Shown here: in pieces, positions 55,470 through 64,000 of the stretch
Position numbering within the stretch: the first letter of the stretch is position 1
Layout of the letters: each line of letters begins with the position of its first letter
Source of the DNA: Nymphaea colorata
Lineage: Eukaryota; Streptophyta; Magnoliopsida; Nymphaeales; Nymphaeaceae
NCBI RefSeq assembly: GCF_008831285.2
Contig: NC_045139.1
Span: 24,160,412-24,224,411 of the forward strand
DNA length: 64,000 nucleotides
Reading direction: 5' to 3'
Program-made: the position numbers and the translations under genes
The notes under the pieces: generated by a model
Databases searched by the model: none
Told to the model about the DNA's origin: nothing
Seen by the model: the letters and a program-made list of their open reading frames with translations, nothing else

Positions 55470-56027
55470 TTAAAGCAACGAATCAAAATAAAGAATACAC
55501 GAGCAATCACAAGCCAAATCACTCCCCAGCGTCTCCATCTTGCAACAGAGAGATTCAACAGAAACATTTTTATAGCATAGGGTAAAGGAACCTCTAAACC
55601 TCCTTCCAAGAGTAGTACATGTGTCTTGACTGGCCCTATTTGTATCCAAAAGGAAATTCTGCATCCATCTGTACCAATATTTGTTAATAGATGTCAACCT
55701 TACGACCAGCACTCCAGCAGGAATTTCACTTAGATGAAGTTCCAACTGCTGAATCTCTAAGAATCTTAAGTGTCTCCCATCCGTTAGCTTGAAGCTGCGA
55801 ATAAGAGATCCTTCAAACGAAAGAGCATTCACCACCACGTATTTCTGATTATCCCAGCCCATAACATATTCTAAGATCCATCCACTCCTATCCTGGATCA
55901 ATGAGAAAGGATAGAAGATCTTGGTCTTCAGCCACAACCATATTGCTCTACAAGCATCTACCGTCCATTCTTGTTTTAAGAACATCTGTGGTGTTCCAAC
56001 GACTTTAAATGCCTCTAAAGGATCCAT
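55470..56027 (-). CDS. Unidentified 185-codon ORF
   Basis: Minus strand, MDPLEAFKVVGTPQMFLK at the start; later DRSGWILEYVMGWDNQKYVV, RHLRFLEIQQLELHLSEIP, VRLTSINKYWYRWMQNFLLD. The composition is that of a folded protein and not of random AT-rich sequence, but no family is recognised. It follows a copia gag fragment on the same strand by about 15 bp and could be captured or host-derived sequence. The end (after about residue 150) overlaps another frame and may be beyond the real coding region. Confidence 0.35.
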   Translation of the reverse strand: MDPLEAFKVVGTPQMFLKQEWTVDACRAIWLWLKTKIFYPFSLIQDRSGWILEYVMGWDNQKYVVVNALSFEGSLIRSFKLTDGRHLRFLEIQQLELHLSEIPAGVLVVRLTSINKYWYRWMQNFLLDTNRASQDTCTTLGRRFRGSFTLCYKNVSVESLCCKMETLGSDLACDCSCILYFDSLL

Positions 56028-56039
56028 ATGGACTGGTAA

Positions 56040-56361
56040 AGGTCATGCCTGTACAACAACATGCCCATGCTTAGGGCCCATTTTTGGTTGCTGGTTTTAG
56101 AATATAACCATCAATAAATCCGAACTGGTTCTTGGCACTAAGGGTCATCTTTATGGTCCGTCGCCAAGTAGAGTAGTTGTTCCCAACAAGTGGGTTGGTC
56201 ACGAGAATGACACTAGGGTTATCAGAATGGTGCAAGAAGAAAGGAGACTGATTCTAATCACACAAAACATCAGTTCGATCAACAGGAAGAATAGATGAGT
56301 TCTCAATGGCCATGTGGTGGGTAATATCTCACTTTGTTTAAAAAGTGCTCTGATACCAAGT
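56040..56361 (-). pseudogene. Ty1/copia gag start with primer-binding site
   Basis: On the minus strand TGGTATCAGAGC (56350-56361) is an exact initiator-tRNA primer-binding site. Downstream, VTNPLVGNNYSTWRRTIKMT and LSAKNQFGFIDGYI are the conserved N-terminal copia gag blocks (usual LTGENYSSW.RS and ALSAKNKLGFVDG). The rest of gag is absent after about 56080. The 5' LTR should lie to the right (from 56364), but its far end was not identified. Confidence 0.82.
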
Positions 56362-56819
56362 GAAATAGGCATGATGAAGAAAGAAATGAGAGAGATGAAT
56401 GAGTTAAAAAGAATCTCTACCCTCTTCGGTTCACCTTTGAGATTTTAAAGATATACAAATCCACAAATCATGGGATATGGAGGTTACACAAATCAATATG
56501 TTACAGCAGATAATTTCACAGATAACAACTAATGGGATTTTCTTATTATTATCTTTCCTTAAAAAACAAATTATAGATCTTTCCTTCTTATTTGATAGAG
56601 AGAAAGTACTCGGGTTCCTCCCAGTGCATGCCTATCGAAACCCTCCACAAAGATGTAGGTTCCATACTCTGGATTTCATCTCTCGAGCCTTCCGGACAAG
56701 GGTTCTCGAAACACTACAAATGGAAAAAATTATAAACTAGAAAACCAGCCAACGGGATTTGACACACATGTGAAATTCACATTAGCCCCAGATTTTCTAT
56801 ATAGCTGCAAGATAATTTT

Positions 56820-58990
56820 TTTGCCTTTCAACAATTATCTCAAGTGGTTGTGGATAGGAAGAATAGTGAAATCATGTGCAGGTTCCAGTACCATATACGT
56901 TAAGTTAGAGGTTAGCAGAGGAAGGGAGTCATATGAGCTCCCTGGATAGAGCTCTGTGTTCTATATAATGGTCTATGTTCTAGATCCCTTAAGGCTTTTA
57001 TTTTCTTTTTAAGTTTTTGCTCACACAGATGCACAACATCCCATTTTGTTGATGTTTTTTGTTCATTTTATTTGTACAGATAGTTTGATTATCATAAAGG
57101 CAGAAGCCTAATTACCCCAAGTGGTTGTAGCACATTGGGTAGCAAGAGGGTCCACCTCAAAAGGGATCTGTGATAAAATCCTGTGGTCGCTGTCACGTCC
57201 TTGTGTGCTCCTCTTCTGATAGACACAGACACTATGGCATAGGTAGACCCAAAGGCGTAGAACTGACTGGGTGGATAGATGTTAAAGCATGCTTTCTAAA
57301 CCAAGGAGTGGTGGGAATAAGGAGAGGAAGTGGTCTCTCAAGGCAGTGGAATGAACCTCTCATCCTAAAAGAAAATGTAGGAGCCTAATTTCTAGCAACC
57401 TTTTTTTGGAGAAAGTTTGGCAATAACTTGCAAAGCAATCTCCTAACAAAACATACACACACACACTCTCTATCTCTCTCCCTCTCTCCACAGTACTTTA
57501 AGATTATGGCATGAAGAAACCAAATCTTGGCACTATACATCATAAAAATAGAGGCAACCTACCTTAATCCACATGTTATATGAAGTGGCTTATGAACAAT
57601 GTCAACATGCATGCAACAATCACAATTTTTTCTTTCATACGTACCATTTTAATGTGAGGTGCCTATGCAAGTAGTTTGACGTTTTATGCCGTTTTCTCTA
57701 AGAAAAATTTTCAAAGTCATGACTTTGTAATCGGTGCCATTGTTAGATCTAAAAACCTTGATTTGTGAACCATATTTGGTTCAACCATTTTATATGAGGT
57801 TTGTTTATTTTTCATCAAGTAAATCCAAGTAGCACAAAAATGATTGTCAACAAACATACGATAGAAACGACAACCATCAACGGAATCAATAGGAGCAGGC
57901 CCTCACACATCTGGGTGAATAATTTCAAATGATTTCTTTCTAGTCATCATAGCAAAACAACAAATATCACTATATAAATAGTTAAAGAAATGTTTAACCA
58001 GAAGATAGACGACCCAGTCGTTTGTGCAATAAATCTACAATATCTCCACCAGCTGAAGTCAAAACTTGATTTTATAAAAGATATGTGATATAACTCATTT
58101 ACATGCAAGTCCTCACCAACTGTCCCTTGAGTCCTCAGATCCTGAAATATTACACTATTAGCATAGAAAATTGCATGACAATTGAGTCCCTTAATAACCT
58201 TGGCTACCAAAAGTAGATTATTTGTAAGTTGAGGCATTACCAAAACATTCATGTCATGATTCTTGTCAAGGGTGGAGGCAGAGGGGGCCGGCAGGGGCCA
58301 TGACCAAGTGTCTTTCGATAACTCGTTCGCCTTTTAACAATTATCTCAATGCACCATGTTGTTTGAAATTTTTCAAGACACTGCATAATTGACAAGAGTT
58401 CATTTTTTTCATCCTTCATGTCCTTCAAACACGGAACCATGTTCATACGAAAAGTAAATCAAAAAAATGCAAACATGATTGGGTTTTGGAAGATAAAATT
58501 TTCTTTCCCACATCCCCATTTTGAGAATCAAAATTATGGAATTGGCATTGCAGAATTTTCATTCCGAGCAAGCAGACGGTACCATACAGATACGAAGAAT
58601 AGTGAAATCATGCGCACATTCCAGTACCATATATGTTATGTTACATGAGCAGAGGAAGGAATTCATTTGAGATCCCTGGAGAGTGCTCGAACCACAGTAT
58701 TGGTTATCCTTTTTGGGGATGAAATCCTTTATTTATGTTTTCTTTACAATATAAGGGTCTATATTCTAGATCCCTACTTAGCTTTTATTTTCTTTTTAAA
58801 TTTTTGCTGACATAGATGCACAACATCCCATTCTGTTGATGCTTTTTTGTTCTGCTTTTTTTTTTGGTATACATAAAGGCATAAGCCTATTTACCGTAAG
58901 GAGTTGTAGCACATTGGGTGGCAAGATAATCCAGCTCAAAAGAGATCTCTGACAGAATAATGTGGTCACTGTCACGACCCAATGTGTTTC
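56820..58990. repeat. Direct repeat of about 400 bp flanking a copia fragment
   Basis: 56820-57200 and about 58325-58985 share CAACAATTATCTCAA, GAATAGTGAAATCATG, TTCCAGTACCATATA, ATGCACAACATCCCATT, GTTGTAGCACATTGGGT and GGTCRCTGTCACG. The second copy is interrupted by about 240 bp near 58345-58590. A copia fragment lies between. They do not have TG...CA ends, so I do not call them LTRs. Confidence 0.75.
57780..58262 (-). pseudogene. Copia pre-integrase and integrase fragment (copy 1)
   Basis: MPQLTNNLLLVAKVIKGLNC, then IFYANSVIFQDLRTQGTVGE and DLHVNELYHI are the GAG-pre-integrase region of Ty1/copia. After frame changes, RKKSFEIIHPDV and APIDSVDGCRFYRMFVDNHF are the start of the integrase core. 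Decayed. Same family and orientation as 60125-60510. Confidence 0.83.
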
Positions 58991-59069
58991 ACTTTTGACT
59001 AGATTTTGAAGCATGCTTTGTAAACCAAAGAGTGGTGGGAACAACGGGACATAGTGGTCTCTAGTCAAT

Positions 59070-60120
59070 GGGAGGTTAATATCCAGTGTAAAATTATGCT
59101 CAAAATAATAAAAGAATTAAGCCTGACTTGTAAGAACTCAACTTATTTATGCTCAAAATATTAAAAGAGTTGGGCCCAAGTTGTAAGAACTGAACTTATT
59201 TAAACTCAGCTCAGTTTGGCTATATGAATGTGTCACGAACGAGAGCTTTTCTATTGCAAAATATATGCATTTTCTTGAATTCTCTCTTGATAATCATTCT
59301 TAGCTGAATTAGTTAAAATAAACTAGTTAAACAAGTTAATGAGTTAAACAATTTGAAAGAAATGAGACAGGTTAAGTAATTAACAAAAATGGATTAAATG
59401 AGTTAAGCAAGTCAAGCTCGAGCTCGATGATGTATCATCAAGTCAAGGTTGAGTTTATTTTACATACCTTGACTCTCGAGATTTTTTAAGTCAAGTCAAG
59501 CTCAAGCTGGCTCGAACCCGACTGGGTGCAGCCCTAATCTATGCGTGTACAGGACATCAAGCGCCTTACCCATCCCTAAAATACAGTACTAAGATTTGGC
59601 CAAGTGAAAATTGTCCAATACCTAAGCATGGATGGGGCAGCTTTTGACCCTTATCTTACGAAGAAAACTAGAAAAATTTTGCCCATTCATGGGTTGGGCC
59701 GCATTGAGGGAGACATTGGTGTTGATGGGGTCTATATCCCATCCACACTTGCACGCAAGCTATCACCACAAGTCCACTTGTCTTAGTTGTCCCTCACCGG
59801 ACAATCAAATTTTGCACTTGCACGCCTTCTGTCATGGAAAATAGTAAAATCTCTTCTGATTATTTTATCAAACAATTGTCGTGCAGACCGAAAATGTTAA
59901 GGCTATGTCATTCTAAGGTGCTGCAAATGACAACCTTTCCTTTCCATTTTTTGTGATAGTCAGCACTAATGGCATACAATTTGTGGTATGGTCAATACTA
60001 ATGGCATATAATTCCACCTGTAACGGAAAGCGTTGCATCATCCTTCGGTGTTACATTTTATATAAAATTATCAGCAGTGGTCTCTATTCAATGTCTCTAT
60101 TCATGCCTTGCCATGGTTGT
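59070..60120. other. Non-coding, nothing recognised
   Basis: Contains repeated GAGTTAAACAA / AAGTTAA runs near 59330-59410 and CAAGTCAAGCTCAAGC-type repeats near 59410-59510. No gene. Confidence 0.5.
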
Positions 60121-60124
60121 CGAA

Positions 60125-60907
60125 GTAAATCCAAGTAGCACGAAAATGATTGTCAACAAACATACGATAAAAACGATGTCCATCAATGGGATCAATAGGA
60201 GCAGACCCTCCTACATCTGAATGAATAATTTCAAATGATTTCTTTCTAATCATCCTAGCAAAACGAAAAATATCACAATTTACTTAATTAAAGAAATGTT
60301 TAGCCAGAAGATAGACGACCCAGTCGTTTGTGCCATAATTCTATAGTATCTCCACCAGCTGCAGTCAAAACTTGGTTTTAGAAAAGATAAGCCATATAAC
60401 TCATTCACATGCAAACCCTGCTTTGGCCAACTTTCATGCATTAACATTTCACTTTTTGGTGTCATCACGTTTTCCATCATCTCTTTTGAAGTTTTGACTC
60501 TTGACATTAAAAGATTCCTGCATTCAATAGTAGGTCTGTTTTTTCACCATTACGGGTTCGTGTTCAATGTCGTTAAGGGTGACCATTGCCTTCCTTCTTG
60601 ATTCACCTCTGATAAGCAAATAACAAACATAACTGAGCCAAGGGAATTCGTTAGTTAGCCGTCAAGATTTGACTATGCAACTACTCAAACAACAAAGTGG
60701 TTATCATAAGATTAGGATTCCCTTGTTTGTGGACAATGGCCTTATATGTAGCGCCACCATTGGTTTGGATAACTGTGTGAGACTCATCGCCTATCCTTTC
60801 TTCATTGTTTTTGCTCTCCATGGCTAAACAAACTCAAGAAACCATCACTTGGAGACAAAATGTCAATTCTAGGATGCTTGCTTTGACACCATGATATAAA
60901 GAGCAAC
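60125..60907 (-). pseudogene. Copia fragment (copy 2): primer site, gag start, pre-integrase, integrase start
   Basis: From the right on the minus strand: TGGTGTCAAAGCAAGC, a degenerate primer-binding site (near 60880-60892); MESKNNEERIGDESH (start 60822) and GNPNLMITTLLFE, the gag N-terminus; after internal deletion, GLHVNELYGLSFL, ELWHKRLGRLSSG (pre-integrase) and MIRKKSFEIIHSDV, APIDPIDGHRFYRMF (integrase). Several stops. 60125-60400 matches 57840-58075 closely. Confidence 0.83.
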
Positions 60908-61450
60908 AGGAAGAAAACTACAGCCATTAAGGTGTTTTGGCAAAGCTCTACATACATCCACGAAGATAGGAGAATAAATTTCACTAGATCATTTCATGGA
61001 TTACATTGAAAGTTTATACATCAGTTAAGCACCGATATCTCTTAGTGGCCAGGTTCCTGATGGGCATACACAAAATGGTAACTGATGCACTTACCCAAAA
61101 ATGAATAAGTCAAGTAATCTCCTCATCAAAGGTAACACACACAGAGGGGGGAGAGAGTGGAAGACAGAGACAGAGAGAGAGAGGAAGAGATTGTGGATCA
61201 AGAAAGTGACCGGTAGTCTATAGAGTTTAAGGTTTTCTCCTAAGCCACATGGGTGTGGGGTGCATGTTGGTTGTGAGCATTTTTTAAAAAATTGGAAGTG
61301 AAGGCGAGTGACAAATGTAAAATAATGTCATATAGCTGTTAATTGAGGTGGTTACCTTAAGATTACCATTGCCAAATATATAAAATAATGTTGTTATATA
61401 GCTACGTTGTCCAACTTGTAAATACCAATTGCTTTTTACTGGTTGGATTT
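60908..61450. other. Probable copia 5' LTR remnant and GA-rich tract, boundaries unclear
   Basis: The sequence right of the degenerate primer site (from 60892, TGATATAAAGAGCAAC) is where the 5' LTR should be. A (GA)n-type tract is at 61140-61190. No matching second LTR was found. Confidence 0.35.
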
Positions 61451-61452
61451 AA

Positions 61453-61635
61453 GCCTAGGCACCAGGCCGGGCCGCCGCCGGGTACCCGGTACCCAGCCCG
61501 ACTCGGGCCCGAACCCTAAAATAGTGACTATCAGGCCCGGGCCCTAAAATAGTGACTATCGGGCCCGGCCCGGTAATTAACAGGCCGGGCTTGGAACCGC
61601 GACTGTGATCGTCGGGGGCCCGATAAGCCCGACAA
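61453..61635. repeat. GC-rich repeat resembling a hAT transposon end
   Basis: In otherwise AT-rich DNA, GGCCGGGCC, GGGCCCGG and CCCGGTACCC units cluster here, and CCTAAAATAGTGACTATC occurs twice in tandem (near 61531 and 61551). GGGCCGGGCC-rich ends are common in plant Ac-like hAT elements. No second end was found in the window. Confidence 0.4.
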
Positions 61636-61906
61636 TAAATTTGAAAATATATTTTATAAGAATTATTAACATTTGTTCAGGAAGTCGCAGGACTTGGAAA
61701 ATTATCAAATTCATCAACAGCTTCGATTACTCTAGAAATTGCATGAATGCATTGATCATATATGATTAAAGCATTTCTACGACAACATTCATCTAAAATG
61801 CATTCCTACCATAACATACACCTAAGATTTTGTTTTGATAGTTAACATAAATGTTTATGAAGAAAGAAAAGTTTTTAAAATAGATTGGAGTTATAGACCA
61901 TCAAGC

Positions 61907-63023
61907 ATTAATCCAATATTGGGTCATTACTTGAGTTTTGGTCTTAGTGAAGTCGCTAAGTAAAAATGATCTTAAACTATGAGAGAAAAATATTTGAAAG
62001 GATGGAGAAAATGAAATATTCCTATAAAAAGAAAGAGAGATAGAGAAAGAGATTTTAAAGATCTTTAAATTAAATATTTCAAAAGAAAGGAAAGATGCAT
62101 ATATCTATATGTATGCATATATGTATATATGCTTTTGACAATGAGGTGAAAAGAAACTTTCAAAAGAAAGAGAGAAAGAGAGGGAGATAAAAAAGATGCA
62201 TATACATGTGTACATACCATTATATATACACATATATAGAAACTTGTAAAAATAACATTGTCTTGAATAGAAGAGATATTTTAAATGAAAAGAATTAAAG
62301 AAATATATATATATATATATATAATTTGTAGATGAAGGCATTTGACTTGAAAAGAAAAAAAAGATTCTAGAGATAGAAAGTATGAGATTCATATATATAT
62401 ATGCATCATATTGATACAAAAGTTTGTAAAATAAAATATGTAAACATAGAGAGAAAATAATAAAGAAAATCATCATGTGCACGTATATGTATATAACATG
62501 TATTTTTTCATGAGATTGAACATCAAAGAAATGACTTGAAATAACCGACTTCAAATTGGATGTTGGTCGGATGAGAGTTTGGACTCAAGCAAGAACTTAA
62601 GCTAAGTCTCCAAAACCACATTAATCCAATATTGGGTCATTACTTGAGTTTTGGTCTTAGTGAAGTCGCTAAGTAAAAATGATCTTAAACTATGAGAAAA
62701 AAATATTTGAAAGGATGGAGAAAATGAAATATTCCTATAAAAAGAAAGAGAGATAGAGAAAGAGATTTTAAAGATCTTTAAATTAAATATTTCAAAAGAA
62801 AGGAAAGATGCATATATCTATATGTATGCATATATGTATATATGCTTTTGACAATGAGGTGTTAAAGAAGGAAAAGAAACTTTCAAAAGAAAGAGAGAAA
62901 GAGATGGAGATAGAAAAGATGCATATACATGTGTACATACCATTATATATACACATATATAGAAACTTGTAAAAATAACATTGTCTTGAATAGAAGAGAT
63001 ATTTTAAATGAAAAGAATTAAAG

Positions 63024-63058
<35 letters not shown>

Positions 63059-63330
63059 GTAGATTAAGGCATTTGACTTGAAAAGAAAAAAAGATTCTAG
63101 AGATAGAAAGTACGAGATTCATATATATATATGCATCATATTGATACAAAAGTTTGTAAAATAAAATATGTAAACATAGAGAGAAAATGATATATGTATA
63201 TAACATGTATTTTTTCATTAGATTGAACATCAAAGAAATGACTTGAAATAATCGACTTCAAATTGGATGTTGGCCGGATGAGAGTTTGGACTCAAGCAAG
63301 AACTTAAGCTAAGTCTCCAAAACCACATTA
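61907..63330. repeat. Tandem duplication, two units of about 713 bp
   Basis: Unit 1 is 61907-62619 and unit 2 is 62620-63330. Both start ATTAATCCAATATTGGGTCA and end GCTAAGTCTCCAAAACCACA. They differ mainly by microsatellite length ((TA)n near 62300 and 63030), a short insertion near 62865 and a short deletion near 63190. No coding capacity. Confidence 0.95.
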
Positions 63331-64000
63331 GAACGTTTCTTTTGAAAATGTTTTGGAAAATATGATTTATATAAACATAGAATGTTATTATTTGGTTTGT
63401 CACAAGGGATATATTTCTTTCACTGTTAGGTATGAAAGAAAAATAAGCAATATAACGAGGCACTGGTTAGGGTTTCTAATTGGGTGAGTAGGAAGAAAAA
63501 TAGCGCAAAATGACATGCAAATACATATTAACATGTACATTTTCATGAGGTTTTTCCTCGGATTGCACAAGTCTCAACCTCAAAACTTAATATGAAGATA
63601 AAGATAAGAAACCTCAAACCACACTCTCATTCTCACCATATATTGATATATAAATAGAAAACCAAGCAACTATGCATGGATAACATATAAACAATATTCA
63701 ATAAAGGAAAGAGAGAGAGAGAGAGAGCATGGTGGAGAGAGAAAGGTTTAACTAGGAGGGAAAGCATGATGTAACTATAAAATGATATATCATCTCGTCT
63801 TCTCATACTCTCGATCCACTTGAGCATAGCCTCTTTACTCCAAAATAGAAATTGAGAGCTATCTCCTTTAGCCATGGAGAAATGAGGAAGAGAAAAAAGG
63901 GAAAGCAAAACAAGATTATTTTCATGAAATGAAATAAAATGACTCAAACGTGAAAATGAAATATCATCTCATCTTCTCATGCTCCATTTGTGCTTAAGTA
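63331..64000. other. Non-coding, with a GA microsatellite
   Basis: A (GA)n run is at 63709-63728. An open frame at 63633-63947 (minus) shows no domain and is not called. Confidence 0.5.

Noticed and set aside
56820..58990. Direct repeats around the copia integrase fragment as a pair of LTRs
   Set aside because: They lack TG...CA ends, primer site and polypurine tract in the right places, and one copy is interrupted; segmental duplication fits better.
62105..62554. 149-codon Tyr/Ile-rich ORF on the minus strand
   Set aside because: Low-complexity frame in the AT-rich tandem unit; no domain and it crosses a TA microsatellite.
1..64000. tRNA, rRNA and CRISPR arrays
   Set aside because: No cloverleaf with paired A and B boxes, no rRNA core sequence and no regularly spaced short repeats with unique spacers were seen.

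Overview
This is nuclear DNA from a flowering plant. Three things show it: plant gene families (a UGT88-like glycosyltransferase with a 44-residue PSPG box, an RPK2-like receptor kinase, a root-cap/LEA-type protein), spliceosomal introns, and a dense load of plant transposons (Ty3/gypsy chromovirus with a very long LTR, Ty1/copia, L1-type LINEs, PIF/Harbinger, hAT MITEs). I cannot assign a species from the sequence. Most of the 64 kb is repeat-derived and decayed. The only clearly intact host gene is the intronless glycosyltransferase at 47187-48629 (+).

Layout. 1-4870: 3' end of a Ty3/gypsy chromovirus (broken integrase plus chromodomain) with a 3.4-kb 3' LTR. 4965-8460: small repeats, a candidate solo LTR, two hAT MITEs with 8-bp target duplications, and a 1.3-kb foldback element. 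8950-10394 (-): glycosyltransferase pseudogene, paralogue of the intact gene. 13336-21870: a root-cap-type gene split by an L1 LINE. The 17-bp target duplication lies at 13411-13427 and, inverted, at 20512-20528. The 3' part of the LINE and of the host gene are now on the minus strand, so a later inversion of about 4 kb is implied. 22603-23290: two exons of a decayed Mur-ligase (MurC-like) gene.

23886-30225: a complete 6.3-kb PIF/Harbinger element with TTA target duplications and terminal inverted repeats. It carries a Myb/SANT-like gene, a DDE transposase gene (both with nonsense codons) and a third, uninterrupted 108-codon ORF with an RNase H1/viroplasmin-type N-terminal domain, whose ATG overlaps the transposase stop (ATGA). 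30502-31860: a non-autonomous relative with TAA target duplications and an internal polypurine minisatellite.

32105-42582: a 1.6-kb segment (unidentified gene exons plus a copia LTR) present twice in direct orientation. Between the copies lie a deleted copia element, an AT-rich degenerate repeat field, a 991-bp hAT-like element rich in GTATCG palindromes, and an RPK2-like kinase pseudogene. 42583-47000: non-genic, with an LTR-like end and a compound microsatellite. 47117-49760: the intact glycosyltransferase, its TATA box, and a downstream relic of its 3' flank. 49870-54725 (-): a second, 5'-truncated LINE. 55380-60910 (-): broken Ty1/copia pieces. 61450-64000: a GC-rich repeat, a 713-bp tandem duplication and microsatellites.

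No rRNA, tRNA or CRISPR array was recognised. The genes do not form a pathway; the window is a transposon-rich interval around a duplicated glycosyltransferase locus.
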